This document shows, piece by piece, positions 1 to 8,780 of a stretch of 62,527 bases of DNA. A program made the translations under genes and the position numbers. Positions within the stretch are counted from its first letter, which is position 1; each line of letters begins with the position of its first letter. The notes under the pieces were generated by a model. It searched no databases. It was not told the DNA's origin and saw only the letters and a list, made by a program, of their open reading frames with translations. Origin of the DNA: Phocaeicola sp. (GTDB taxonomy: Bacteria; Bacteroidota; Bacteroidia; Bacteroidales; Bacteroidaceae); the NCBI GenBank assembly GCA_020026175.1, contig JAHHQV010000006.1, forward strand, positions 1 to 62,527. The letters are read 5' to 3'.

Positions 1-91
1 TCAGGCTTATAAAACTATATGCATAGCTCCCCCATGTTTATCGGGTGAGCCGAAACAAGGCCTTATTATAGAGGAGATCTGTGATAAAAAG
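1..91. other. unassigned edge sequence
   Basis: I see no gene, RNA or repeat here. It lies downstream of the RNase G terminator and is too short to place against a neighbour outside the window. Confidence 0.4.
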
Positions 92-132
92 AAAGAGATA
101 TACTTGAATTATACTTTCAAGTATATCTCTTT
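92..132 (-). terminator. rho-independent terminator of RNase G gene
   Basis: Two perfectly complementary 16-nt arms (92-107 and 117-132) enclose a 9-nt loop. On the minus strand the hairpin is followed by a T-rich run. It lies 22 bp beyond the RNase G stop codon. Confidence 0.85.
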
Positions 133-153
133 GTAATGTTATAAATAGTAATG

Positions 154-1728
154 CTATTTAATTTCGAATTCCTCTTTCATGTCTATCTCTTCTCCTTTTG
201 AATCATAGAAATTGTATTGGAGCATAGCCAGATTCTGATTGGGAATAATCTTGATGCCGAATCCGTATTTCATCTGCCATTTTCTTTTGAGGGATACAAG
301 TCCCTGGTTAATATATGCAGCTACATACGGATGTATATGCAATGTGAATTTCCTTATCTTCAACTTATTGACCAGATAGTCTAACTTGCTTTCAAGTGTG
401 TCGGTAAAAAGTATGGAAGGTTTTATTTTACCTTTTCCGAAACATACCGGACATTCCTCGTCTGTAGTTACATCCATCGCCGGACGTACTCTTTGTCTTG
501 TGATCTGCATCAGTCCGAATTTGCTTAGCGGCAAGATATTGTGTTTTGCCCTGTCTTTTTGCATATTCTGACACATGCGTTCATAGAGTTTTTGGCGGTT
601 TTCAGCAAGATTCATATCAATAAAATCTACAACGATTATTCCACCCATGTCTCTAAGCCTTAATTGTCGTGCCAGCTCGTCAGCGGCACCAAGATTTACA
701 TCTATAGCATTGGCTTCCTGTCCGTTTGTGGATTTGGAACGGTTCCCACTGTTGACATCTACCACATGGAGTGCTTCAGTATGCTCTATTATAAGATAGG
801 CACCGCTTTTGTATGAAACAGTTTTGCCAAATGATGACTTGATTTGTTTGGTGATGGAAAAATTGTCGAATATGGGAAGCTGACCTTTGTAGAGCTTTAC
901 TATATTTTCCCTTTCAGGAGCAATAAGCGCTACATAATCTTTTACTTCTTTGTAAACGGTTTCATCGTTTACATAAATATTTTCATATGAAGGGTTAAAC
1001 AAGTCTCGTAGCATAGCTACTGTTCTGCTTGTCTCTTCGTATACTAATGAAGGTAGCTTAGTCGACTTTTGAATTTTAGTTATTGTCTCTTCCCAATGTT
1101 TTAATAATACCTTAAGCTCTGAGTCAAGTTCGGCAACCCTTTTTCCTTCGGCTACGGTTCTTACTATAACTCCGAAGCTTTTAGGCTTGATGCTTTGAAG
1201 CAGTTGTTTTAATCTTGCTCTTTCTTCGCTTGATTTGATTTTTTGCGATACGGAAACTTTGTCATTGAACGGGATAAGAACCAAATATCTTCCTGCGAAA
1301 GAAAGTTCGCATGTAAGTCTCGGTCCTTTTGTAGAGATTGGTTCTTTAACAATTTGCACTATAACCTCTTGTCCCTGTTGCAAGACATTTGATATTGTAC
1401 CTTCTTTGTCTATGTCTGGCAAAGAGTTAGCCTTTGATATAGGATATAGTTTTTTCTTGTCGCTTAAAACCTGTTTAAGGTATTTTTGATATGAATGAAA
1501 CTGTGGTCCCAAGTCAAGATAGTGAAGGAAAGCATCTTTTTCGAAGCCGACATCAACGAAACAAGCATTCAATCCAGGCATCATCTTCTTGACTTTACCC
1601 AGATACATGTTACCCACGGAAAAAGATAGATTTCTTTCTTCCTTCTGAAATTCTACCAGATTTTTGTCCTCTAGCAGAGCGATGGAAATATCCTTGGGCT
1701 GTACGTCAACAACTAATTCGCTTGTCAC
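154..1728 (-). CDS. rng: ribonuclease G (RNase E/G family)
   Basis: Endoribonuclease of the RNase E/G family, acting in the cytoplasm on 16S rRNA 5' maturation and mRNA turnover. At 524 residues it has the length of RNase G rather than the longer RNase E. An S1-like RNA-binding region occupies roughly residues 38-130, with GNMYLGKVKKMMPGLNACFV at its start. The DNase I-like catalytic core carries two acidic motifs, VVDVNSG and IIVVDFIDM, where the family binds its metal ion. CPVCFGKG near residue 430 is the zinc-link motif used for dimerisation. The gene ends at a strong hairpin terminator. Start choice is the ATG at 1728; the upstream 118 bp hold a hairpin that closes the HU transcript. Confidence 0.95.
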   Translation of the reverse strand: MTSELVVDVQPKDISIALLEDKNLVEFQKEERNLSFSVGNMYLGKVKKMMPGLNACFVDVGFEKDAFLHYLDLGPQFHSYQKYLKQVLSDKKKLYPISKANSLPDIDKEGTISNVLQQGQEVIVQIVKEPISTKGPRLTCELSFAGRYLVLIPFNDKVSVSQKIKSSEERARLKQLLQSIKPKSFGVIVRTVAEGKRVAELDSELKVLLKHWEETITKIQKSTKLPSLVYEETSRTVAMLRDLFNPSYENIYVNDETVYKEVKDYVALIAPERENIVKLYKGQLPIFDNFSITKQIKSSFGKTVSYKSGAYLIIEHTEALHVVDVNSGNRSKSTNGQEANAIDVNLGAADELARQLRLRDMGGIIVVDFIDMNLAENRQKLYERMCQNMQKDRAKHNILPLSKFGLMQITRQRVRPAMDVTTDEECPVCFGKGKIKPSILFTDTLESKLDYLVNKLKIRKFTLHIHPYVAAYINQGLVSLKRKWQMKYGFGIKIIPNQNLAMLQYNFYDSKGEEIDMKEEFEIK

Positions 1729-1775
1729 TTTTTACTTGGATTTATTGATAGTTTTTATTAAATCTTAATTAACAC

Positions 1776-1823
1776 AAAGAACAAACCTGAAAGACTCGTA
1801 TGAGCTTTGCAAGTTTGTTCTTT
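1776..1823 (-). terminator. hairpin closing the HU / COX24 transcript
   Basis: Arms AAAGAACAAAC (1776-1786) and GTTTGTTCTTT (1813-1823) are perfectly complementary. The U tail on the minus strand is poor, so this could be a weak terminator or a processing stem between the small ribosomal gene and rng. Confidence 0.5.
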
Positions 1824-1846
1824 ATTGATTTAGGACAGACTAATGA

Positions 1847-1939
1847 TTATTTTTTGCTTTTATGTCTGTTCTTTCTTAGTCTTTTTTTACGCTTGTGAGT
1901 AGACATTTTATGTCTTTTTCTTTTCTTTCCGCTTGGCAT
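1847..1939 (-). CDS. 30-residue AURKAIP1/COX24-domain ribosomal protein (bS22/mS38-like)
   Basis: A 30-residue, extremely basic peptide starts with MPSGKKRKRHKMSTHKRKKR and ends in HKSKK; over half the residues are Lys, Arg or His. The pattern of basic residues followed by KMSTHKRKKRLRKNR matches the AURKAIP1/COX24 domain of mitochondrial mS38 and mycobacterial bS22, small proteins buried in the small ribosomal subunit near the decoding centre. The sequence shows the motif; assignment to the ribosome comes from family knowledge. It sits 38 bp downstream of HU on the same strand and is probably co-transcribed with it. It is short enough to be missed by length cutoffs. Confidence 0.85.
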   Translation of the reverse strand: MPSGKKRKRHKMSTHKRKKRLRKNRHKSKK

Positions 1940-1977
1940 AGCTTTAAAAAATTTATATGGTTAATACTAAAATTGAA

Positions 1978-2253
1978 TTATTCTTTTACTGAAAGTGTGA
2001 AAGTCTTTGCTGGTTTAAATACCGGTATGTTGTGTTCCGGAATTATTATAGTAACGTTTTTTGAAATATTTCTAGCTGTCTTTTGTGCTCTTTTTTTGAC
2101 AACGAAGCTTCCAAAACCTCTCAAATATACGTTTTCTTCATTAGATAATGAATCTTTTACTGAACCCATAAATGCTTCTAGTGTTGCTAGAACGGTGTTC
2201 TTATCGATTCCTGTTTTTTTTGCAATTTCGTTTACGATATCTGCTTTAGTCAT
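1978..2253 (-). CDS. HU/IHF family DNA-binding protein
   Basis: Histone-like DNA-bending protein of 91 residues, which is the normal HU length. It begins MTKADIVNEIAKKTGI and holds the family's central LRGFGSFVVKKR segment followed by the DNA-binding arm (ARNISKNVTIIIPEHNIPVFKP). The reading frame stays open 18 codons further upstream, but I chose the ATG at 2253. It matches the HU N terminus, and a TAnnTTTG promoter box at 2305-2312 would place the transcript start downstream of the longer start. The gene is followed by the COX24-domain gene on the same strand. Confidence 0.93.
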   Translation of the reverse strand: MTKADIVNEIAKKTGIDKNTVLATLEAFMGSVKDSLSNEENVYLRGFGSFVVKKRAQKTARNISKNVTIIIPEHNIPVFKPAKTFTLSVKE

Positions 2254-2304
2254 TTCGCTTTTATTTATTTGTGTTATATATACGTTATCTAATTTTTTGG
2301 TCTG

Positions 2305-2312
2305 CAAATATA
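2305..2312 (-). promoter_or_regulatory. -7 box of HU promoter
   Basis: TATATTTG on the minus strand matches the Bacteroidetes -7 consensus TAnnTTTG, about 50 bp before the HU ATG. No clear -33 TTTG is present. Confidence 0.5.
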
Positions 2313-2579
2313 TAGCTTTTCTTGTTCTTTAAGAAATTTATTAGGCACAAATTTTTAAAAAAAGTGATAAACGTCGAGAAATAGCAGGACTTTAATACAA
2401 TTTCGAACGTTGTAGTTATTGTTGGTTGCCGTTGGCTTGAATACTTTTTTTAACAATCTGAATATGCCTTTAAATCCTTTTCTGTAGTTTTATAATATAA
2501 GGTATAGATTTATGCAATTATTATACATCGTTTTTTATGAATTCGGGACAGTGGATTTAACAAAATCTATAAACAATAC
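2313..2579. other. HU-ssb intergenic region
   Basis: The divergent gap between HU and ssb is 378 bp in all (2254-2631). Apart from the two outward-facing promoters at its ends I see no open frame or convincing RNA structure here. Confidence 0.4.
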
Positions 2580-2609
2580 TTGAATTGTCGTTTTTTTTCA
2601 GTATTTTTG
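2580..2609 (+). promoter_or_regulatory. ssb promoter
   Basis: TTG at 2580-2582, a 19-bp spacer and TATTTTTG at 2602-2609 fit the Bacteroidetes primary sigma pattern. The box ends 22 bp before the ssb ATG, giving a short leader. Confidence 0.65.
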
Positions 2610-2631
2610 AAGCAAATTAAAAATAAGAACT

Positions 2632-3075
2632 ATGTCATTAAACAAAGTACAATTAATAGGTAATGTGGGTAAAGACCCAGATGTAAGATATCTTGATAGT
2701 GGAATGGCAGTAGCTACATTTTCACTTGCTACAACAGAACGTGCATATACCCTGGCTAATGGAACTCAGGTTCCTGAAAGGACTGAATGGCATAATATAG
2801 TTTTGTGGCGCGGATTGGCCGAGACTGCAGAAAAGTATGTTCATAAGGGAGATAAATTATATATTGAAGGTAAACTTCGTACCCGTTCGTATGACGACCA
2901 GAACGGAGTGAAGCGATATATTGTAGAGATTTTCGGTGACAATATGGAGATGCTTACCCAACGCTCTGCACAGCAGCTTTCGCAGCAGGTGGCATCACAG
3001 GCGCAGCAGCCGGTAAAACATACATCACAACAGAATGATGTGGATGATTCGTCTTCTGATGATCTTCCTTTCTAA
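2632..3075 (+). CDS. ssb: single-stranded DNA-binding protein
   Basis: Binds and protects single-stranded DNA in replication, repair and recombination. The 147-residue protein starts MSLNKVQLIGNVGKDPDVRY, the standard OB-fold entry, and contains EWHNIVLWRGLAETAEKYV and GDKLYIEGKLRTRSYDD. A Gln-rich linker (about residues 118-135) leads to the acidic tip DDSSSDDLPF, which recruits partner proteins. It has its own promoter just upstream and is followed 28 bp later by gldE. Confidence 0.97.
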   Translation: MSLNKVQLIGNVGKDPDVRYLDSGMAVATFSLATTERAYTLANGTQVPERTEWHNIVLWRGLAETAEKYVHKGDKLYIEGKLRTRSYDDQNGVKRYIVEIFGDNMEMLTQRSAQQLSQQVASQAQQPVKHTSQQNDVDDSSSDDLPF

Positions 3076-3103
3076 AAAACATGTATAACTAAAACTTTTT
3101 TCA

Positions 3104-4444
3104 TTGGATCCGGATTCATATTTATCTCGCTTTGCGGAATTGTGTAGTGGGGTGACTTTCAGCACCCCCGATTTAGGAGCTATGATAGCTCTCATTTTGT
3201 CTGTTCTATTACTTTATGTATCAGGTTTTGTTTCTGCATCTGAAATAGCCTTCTTTTCTCTCACGCCTTCAGATTTGAGTGAGATTGAGGATGGCAAGCA
3301 TACTTCTGATGCCCGTATAAAATCATTGTTGGCTGAATCTGAAAGCTTGTTGGCTACTATTCTTATCTCCAACAACTTTGTCAATGTGATGATAATCATG
3401 TTATGTAATTACTTTTTTGCATTTGTCATTGATTTTGGCGATGCAAAGATTCTTGAGTTTCTGGTAATTACAGTTATACTTACATTCCTGTTGCTGCTTT
3501 TTGGGGAAATAATGCCAAAGATTTTTTCTTCACAGAACGCCTTGAAGTTCAGCAGAAAGGCAGCACCTACCTTGACAATACTCCGCAAGGTATTCTGGCC
3601 ATTGTCGTCAATGCTGGTAAGTTCTACTTTCATCATCAATAAAATAGCACATAAGAAACATCAGAGTCTGTCTGTAGACGAGTTGTCTCAGGCTTTGGAG
3701 CTTACTGACAAAAATGAAATATCAGAAGAGAGCAACATGCTTGAAGGTATTATCAGATTTGGTGAAGAGACGGCCAGAGAAATCATGACTTCACGTATTG
3801 ATATGATAGACTTGGATATAGAATCGTCTTTTTCTGAGGTTCTGAAATGTGTGGTTGACAATGGATATTCCAGGATTCCTGTGTATAAGGATTCGAGAGA
3901 CAATGTAAAGGGAATACTATATGTAAAGGACTTGCTTCCGTATATCGAAGATTGTGATGATTTTAATTGGAGGAAACTCATACGTCCGGCTTTCTTCGTA
4001 CCCGAAACGAAAATGATTGACGACCTTTTGCGCGATTTTCAGGCCAATAAGGTCCATATGGCTATAGTGGTAGACGAATTTGGAGGAACTTCAGGACTTG
4101 TAACAATGGAAGATGTGATAGAGGAGATTGTGGGCGAAATTAATGATGAATATGATGAAGAAGAGCGCATGTACGTCAAGATATCCGATAACACGTATAT
4201 ATTCGAAGCTAAAATTCTTCTTTCTGATTTTTATAAGATTCTTAAGGTTGATTCTGAAATATTTGACGATATTTCAGAGGATGCCGATACCTTGGCAGGG
4301 CTTCTGTTGTCCATAAAGGGAGAATTTCCTGTTCGTCACGAAAAAATTCCATACCAGAATTTTGTTTTTGAGATTTTGGAAATGGATTCGAGAAGAATAC
4401 TGAAAGTCAAGGTTGTAGTTAATCAAGATAAGTTAGAACTTTAA
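3104..4444 (+). CDS. gldE: GldE-like CBS-domain membrane protein (CorC/HlyC family)
   Basis: Membrane protein of the DUF21-CBS-CorC_HlyC architecture. N-terminal hydrophobic segments (about residues 25-45, 85-110, 115-135) form the DUF21 unit. Two CBS repeats follow (about 200-330; GYSRIPVYKD and VVDEFGGTSGLVTMEDVIEE), then a C-terminal transporter-associated domain. In Bacteroidetes this protein next to ssb is annotated GldE, first described in gliding motility, but it is also kept in non-gliding gut species, so a role in metal ion export or envelope function is as likely. Translation probably starts at a TTG (3104), which gives the family's usual MDPDS N terminus. A phosphopantetheinyl transferase follows after 19 bp. 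Confidence 0.88.
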   Translation: MDPDSYLSRFAELCSGVTFSTPDLGAMIALILSVLLLYVSGFVSASEIAFFSLTPSDLSEIEDGKHTSDARIKSLLAESESLLATILISNNFVNVMIIMLCNYFFAFVIDFGDAKILEFLVITVILTFLLLLFGEIMPKIFSSQNALKFSRKAAPTLTILRKVFWPLSSMLVSSTFIINKIAHKKHQSLSVDELSQALELTDKNEISEESNMLEGIIRFGEETAREIMTSRIDMIDLDIESSFSEVLKCVVDNGYSRIPVYKDSRDNVKGILYVKDLLPYIEDCDDFNWRKLIRPAFFVPETKMIDDLLRDFQANKVHMAIVVDEFGGTSGLVTMEDVIEEIVGEINDEYDEEERMYVKISDNTYIFEAKILLSDFYKILKVDSEIFDDISEDADTLAGLLLSIKGEFPVRHEKIPYQNFVFEILEMDSRRILKVKVVVNQDKLEL

Positions 4445-4463
4445 TATTGCTTAATTCATTTTT

Positions 4464-5174
4464 ATGCCTTTACTAAGAAGATGGGAGTATAAGGGTGCCG
4501 TATGCGGTATATGGAAAGTTACTGAAACTCAAGAGTGGTTTTCAGGCAAGTTGTCGGATTTACCTTATCTGAAAGCAGAACTGGAATCATATAAGGCAGA
4601 CTCGCGCAAAATGGAATATCTTGCAGTCAGAATGTTGTTGAACGAGATTGCTGCCGATAACCTGAGGATTCTCCACTACAAATCCGGCAAGCCTTATATA
4701 GAAGGCAATAGCTTGAAAATATCTGTTTCACATACAAAAGGTTATGTTGCAGTTTGTCTTCATCAACATAACGAAGTCGGGATAGATATAGAATATATAT
4801 CCCCAAGGATAAAGAAAATATCCTCTCGTTTTGTGCGTGAGGATGAAATGTCATTCATAAAAGACTATTCATGCATAGACGGCGATGGATGTAGATATGT
4901 ATACAATCTTTTGCTTCTGTGGAGTGCAAAGGAAGCTATTTATAAGATAATAGACCAGCCTGAAGTGGATTTCACAAATCATATGCGTATATATCCTTTT
5001 GTTTTGGGTATGAGCGTTGAAAAGCAACTGTCGGACATGGGTTTCATCGGTTGCGGAAGTATAGAATCCCAAGAATACAAGACAGAGAAGAAGTCTGTCT
5101 TTTCGGTAGAATACCTTGTACATGAAGATTTTGTATGCACATGTTGCATTTCAGACCAGCCATTATTTGTGTAA
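4464..5174 (+). CDS. 4'-phosphopantetheinyl transferase superfamily protein
   Basis: Transfers the phosphopantetheine arm of CoA to a carrier protein serine. The two-motif Sfp-type signature is visible: GIDIE at 106-110 (Asp108 and Glu110 bind magnesium) and WSAKEAIYK at 153-161 (Lys156, Glu157). KISVSHTKGYVAVCL at about 85-99 is the CoA-binding segment. At 236 residues it is the Sfp length, not the shorter AcpS. Its carrier partner is not in this window. The last 12 bp overlap the end of the convergent histidine kinase gene, with no terminator between them. Confidence 0.88.
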   Translation: MPLLRRWEYKGAVCGIWKVTETQEWFSGKLSDLPYLKAELESYKADSRKMEYLAVRMLLNEIAADNLRILHYKSGKPYIEGNSLKISVSHTKGYVAVCLHQHNEVGIDIEYISPRIKKISSRFVREDEMSFIKDYSCIDGDGCRYVYNLLLLWSAKEAIYKIIDQPEVDFTNHMRIYPFVLGMSVEKQLSDMGFIGCGSIESQEYKTEKKSVFSVEYLVHEDFVCTCCISDQPLFV

Positions 5175-6923
5175 TGAAAAGATGAATTCAAGACCTCCAT
5201 TAGGGGAGTTTTTAGCAAAGATACTTCCCTTATGGAACATTACGGCATTCTTCACTATGGCCAGTCCAAGGCCTGTTCCTCCAAGTTTTCTCGACCTCCC
5301 TTTGTCTACTCTGTAAAATCTTTCAAACAATCTTGACAGATGTTTGTCTTCTATTCCCGACCCTGTATCCGAGAAACTGAAATAATAAAATTCCTCGCTC
5401 TCTCTGAAACTGTTTATAGTGATGCTTATATCTGTTCCTGCATAGGCTATGGAATTGTCCATAAGATTCCTGAAAATTGAATATACCAACGAAAAGCTTC
5501 CGTTTATTGTTATTTCGTCAGAAAGCAGATTGTTTACCTTTATTTTTTTTTTCTCTAGTTCCAGTGTGACTTCGTTTATAATGTTTTCTACCATTTGGCT
5601 TATATCCACACACTCCCTTTCCACCATTTCAGGAGCCTCATCCATTCTTGAAAGCACAGAAATGTCGTGTAGCAAAGTGCTTAATCTGGTACTTTGAGCA
5701 TAGCTTCTTTCCAGAAAAGTCTTCATGGTCTTTTCCGGGATGTCAGGATTGTTCAGAATCGTTTCTATATATCCTTGAATACTGCTGACAGGGGTTTTCA
5801 GCTCGTGTGCAATGTTTTGCGTCAGTTGCCTTTTTAGTCTGGCCTGTTCTTCTTCTTTGGTGTTATCTATTATCGATATTTCAAAAGACAAGTCTTGGAA
5901 TATAATACACTCTATGATAAAGTTTCGTGCATTTTTATTCAGTTGTATGCACATTTTCTTTTCTTCTTTGGTGTAGTTGTCCTTGTTCTTGTTCTTGTTC
6001 AGAAAATCTGCTATAGGCTGTAGTTCGGGTATCGAGAATATCTCATCCGAAGAACTGAGGTTATTGTCCGATATATTGTTTATATATTGTGTGAATAGAT
6101 TGTTTACAAGAATCTCGTTTCTTTCTTTAGTGAATATTCCAAGTCCTTCATGGGTGATTTGCAGATGTGATATAAGTTTTTCTCTTTCTATATACAATGC
6201 TTCTTTTGCCCTATGCAGTCTTTTATAGATTTTAATGATATGTTGTGATATTTCCCCCAGTTCGTTTTTAGGGAAAGTCTTAAGAATCTCCAGGTCAATA
6301 GGTTCGTTTTTGTCGGCCTTTATTGCAAACTGCTGAAGGTTTGTAGTAGACTTCCCTAGTCTGAAGGTTAGTCTGTAAAGGATGATTATCAAAATTATGA
6401 ATATGGAAATAGTGAACCACAGATATTGTGAGTCGGCTTTTAGATGTTCTGTAAGACTTACATCATATGGCAAGGCCGAGCGTATGATAATATCTGTCGA
6501 AGGATAATATTTGGCAGAATAGAAATATTGTAGCCCGTCTATACTTTCCGAGCGTCGTCGTATGTCATATCCTTTATTGTGGATTATGGCATCTTTTATT
6601 TCTTTTCTTGACGCATGGTTGTTGAACTTGTTGATGTCCTTATGTGTTGAGTCGAATATCACGTTTCCGTCTTTCCCTATAATTGTAACACGCAATTCAG
6701 GAATCATGTGTTTGTTGAGATAGCTGTATAGTGAGTCGGTTACATTGTTATCGCTTAAATAGCCGAAAATCTGGTCGTTGTAATTCTGTAGCTGAGCCTT
6801 TAGCAATTCTGCCTTGTATGTCTTTTCTCTTTTGTTCTGGAATAAAAGAAAACATGCGACAAAAGCCATGAACAAGGTTATTACTGATAAAAATATTTTC
6901 TGGCTGAATGATATTATCCTCAT
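5163..6923 (-). CDS. sensor histidine kinase
   Basis: Membrane two-component sensor of the PhoR/PhoQ general type. Residues 8-27 form a first membrane segment, a periplasmic sensor region runs to about 165, and a second segment lies at about 168-187. The dimerisation helix carries NIAHELKTPVSSIQG with phospho-acceptor His373. The ATPase domain shows N-box NLMDNSIAYAG, SDTGSGIEDKH and GGTGLGLAIVK. It follows its response regulator by 62 bp on the same strand. The ligand cannot be inferred. Its stop codon lies inside the end of the convergent phosphopantetheinyl transferase gene. Confidence 0.93.
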   Translation of the reverse strand: MRIISFSQKIFLSVITLFMAFVACFLLFQNKREKTYKAELLKAQLQNYNDQIFGYLSDNNVTDSLYSYLNKHMIPELRVTIIGKDGNVIFDSTHKDINKFNNHASRKEIKDAIIHNKGYDIRRRSESIDGLQYFYSAKYYPSTDIIIRSALPYDVSLTEHLKADSQYLWFTISIFIILIIILYRLTFRLGKSTTNLQQFAIKADKNEPIDLEILKTFPKNELGEISQHIIKIYKRLHRAKEALYIEREKLISHLQITHEGLGIFTKERNEILVNNLFTQYINNISDNNLSSSDEIFSIPELQPIADFLNKNKNKDNYTKEEKKMCIQLNKNARNFIIECIIFQDLSFEISIIDNTKEEEQARLKRQLTQNIAHELKTPVSSIQGYIETILNNPDIPEKTMKTFLERSYAQSTRLSTLLHDISVLSRMDEAPEMVERECVDISQMVENIINEVTLELEKKKIKVNNLLSDEITINGSFSLVYSIFRNLMDNSIAYAGTDISITINSFRESEEFYYFSFSDTGSGIEDKHLSRLFERFYRVDKGRSRKLGGTGLGLAIVKNAVMFHKGSIFAKNSPNGGLEFIFSLHK

Positions 6924-6985
6924 GGTAGGGGTAGGTATGATGGCTTGTAATTTTTTTTTGCTTTATTTATCTTTCACTTAGAGAA

Positions 6986-7672
6986 CTATTCACATTCAAA
7001 ACAGTAGCCATATCCAAGTCTGGTTACAATGTTTTTTCCGTATTTCCCTATTTTTTTTCTTAGTCTTGTGATATTTACGTCTATTGTTCTGTCTAGCACA
7101 AGCACCTCGTCGTGCCACACTTTGTTTAATATATCTTCTCTTGAATACACTCTGTTTTTGTTCTGAAGAAGTAGAATCAATATTTCAAACTCCTTTTTAG
7201 TCAGAGAAATCTCCTCTTCTCCTATATATACTTTTTTCTTGAGTATGTCTATCACAAGATTCTCATATCCTATAAGTTTCCTGTCTTCTCTTACAATGTT
7301 TGATGTCCGTCTAAGAAGTGCCTTTATTCTGGCCATTACCTCCTTTAGCGAGAAAGGCTTTGAGATATAGTCGTCTGCTCCCAGATTGAAACCTGTAAGT
7401 TTATCGTTTTCGGTATCTTTTGCTGTAATGAATATAATAGGAATAGATGCAGTCTTGTTATTCTTCTTGAGCATGCTTGCCATTTTAAATCCTGAGATTT
7501 CGCCCATCATTACATCAAGGAGTATAAGATTGTACTTGTTTAGTTCTATTTTAAGAGCTTCTTCAGCAGAGTTTGCTGTATCTACTATGTATCCCTCGGT
7601 TTCAAGGTTGAACTTTAAAATTTCGCACAAATCTTCTTCATCATCTACAACTAGTATTCTATACTCATTCAT
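6986..7672 (-). CDS. OmpR/PhoB-type response regulator
   Basis: DNA-binding partner of the downstream kinase. Receiver domain 1-120 has the acidic pair at 10-12, phospho-acceptor Asp53 in LILLDVMMG and the conserved Lys in ISKPFS. A winged-helix trans_reg_C domain follows (about 135-228) with LTKKEFEILILLLQN and the RTIDVNITRLRKKIG recognition helix. It starts 25 bp after the asparaginase stop codon, so the three genes ansA, regulator and kinase may form one transcript. The regulated genes are unknown. Confidence 0.93.
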   Translation of the reverse strand: MNEYRILVVDDEEDLCEILKFNLETEGYIVDTANSAEEALKIELNKYNLILLDVMMGEISGFKMASMLKKNNKTASIPIIFITAKDTENDKLTGFNLGADDYISKPFSLKEVMARIKALLRRTSNIVREDRKLIGYENLVIDILKKKVYIGEEEISLTKKEFEILILLLQNKNRVYSREDILNKVWHDEVLVLDRTIDVNITRLRKKIGKYGKNIVTRLGYGYCFECE

Positions 7673-7697
7673 GGCAATTCTATATTTTCTTGTTTTA

Positions 7698-8747
7698 TTA
7701 CATTTCAGGTTTTGTTATTTCACCTGCCAGCGAGTGTTCCATTTCCTTTCTTATATCATCTGGTGTAAGGTCGTGTCCCAACAAGAACATAAGTTTTGTA
7801 AGCACACATTCTACTGTGGCATCATAACCGCTTATTACACCTGCGTCAAGTAGATGAAGTCCGGTTTCGTATCTTCCCATTTCCACCATACCTGTTTGAC
7901 ACTGGCTTATGTTTACTATTACGATACCTTTTTTAGTTGCTTCGGAGAGTAGTTTTATAAACCAAGGTTTTTGAGGTGCATTGCCCGAACCATATGTTTT
8001 CAGCACAACGGCTTTTAGTCCGGGAGTATTGAATATGGTGCGCACCAGACTTTCCTGTATGCCGGGGAATATGGTAAATACCAGAACGTTTGAGTCGAAT
8101 ACATAATGCGGGTGCATAGGAAGGTTGGAATTGACCTTTTTTATTTTGTCGTAAGCATATTTGATGTGTATGCCTGCCGTAGCAAGAGTTGGATAGTTGT
8201 ACGAGCGGAAAGCATTGAAGTTTTCTGCATTGATTTTAGTGGTGCGGTTTCCTCTCAACAGATGGTTTTCGAAGAATATGCAAACTTCGGGCACTATGGC
8301 TGTGCCGTCCGGATATTTTGCGGCAGCAATTTCTATTGAAGTGATTAGATTTTCTTTTCCGTCTGTACGCAGAACACCTATCGGGAGCTGGCTGCCTGTA
8401 AGTATTACTGGTTTGCTCAGATTTTCAAGCATAAAGCTCAGGGCCGATGCTGTATAGGCCATGGTGTCTGTTCCGTGTAATATTACAAACCCGTCAAAAT
8501 GCTCATAATTATAGTCTATTATCTTTACAAGTTTTGCCCACAAGGCTGGCTCCATGTCAGACGAGTCGATAGGAGGGGTGAATTGGTATGATGAAATTCT
8601 ATAGTTGAATCTCTTCAGTTCGGGTACATTTTCTTGTAGTTGATCAAAATTAAAAGCCTCCAAAGCTCCGGTTTCAGGATTCTCTATCATGCCTATAGTT
8701 CCGCCGGTGTATATTAAGAGTACTGAAGGATAATCAGGTTTTATCAT
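7698..8747 (-). CDS. ansA: type I L-asparaginase
   Basis: Hydrolyses L-asparagine to aspartate and ammonia. It has both active-site blocks: IYTGGTIGM at 12-20 with nucleophilic Thr14, and HGTDTMAYTASAL at 91-103 with Thr93 and Asp94. TGSQLPIGVLRTDGKENL supplies the conserved lysine. There is no signal peptide, which fits the cytoplasmic type I enzyme, and 349 residues is the usual length. It stands first in a possible operon with a two-component system, an unusual pairing. Confidence 0.93.
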   Translation of the reverse strand: MIKPDYPSVLLIYTGGTIGMIENPETGALEAFNFDQLQENVPELKRFNYRISSYQFTPPIDSSDMEPALWAKLVKIIDYNYEHFDGFVILHGTDTMAYTASALSFMLENLSKPVILTGSQLPIGVLRTDGKENLITSIEIAAAKYPDGTAIVPEVCIFFENHLLRGNRTTKINAENFNAFRSYNYPTLATAGIHIKYAYDKIKKVNSNLPMHPHYVFDSNVLVFTIFPGIQESLVRTIFNTPGLKAVVLKTYGSGNAPQKPWFIKLLSEATKKGIVIVNISQCQTGMVEMGRYETGLHLLDAGVISGYDATVECVLTKLMFLLGHDLTPDDIRKEMEHSLAGEITKPEM

Positions 8748-8772
8748 AAGCTTTTATTAAGTTTGTGAGATG

Positions 8773-8780
8773 CAAAGATA
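8773..8780 (-). promoter_or_regulatory. -7 box of ansA promoter
   Basis: TATCTTTG on the minus strand matches TAnnTTTG and ends 26 bp before the ansA start. No matching -33 element is evident. Confidence 0.45.

Noticed and set aside
1895..2332. 145-codon plus-strand frame over HU
   Set aside because: It is antisense to a clear HU gene and to the COX24-type gene, with no recognisable domain.
5163..7672. assignment of the two-component pair as RprX/RprY
   Set aside because: General PhoR/PhoB-type similarity is all I can see; a named assignment is not supported by sequence alone.
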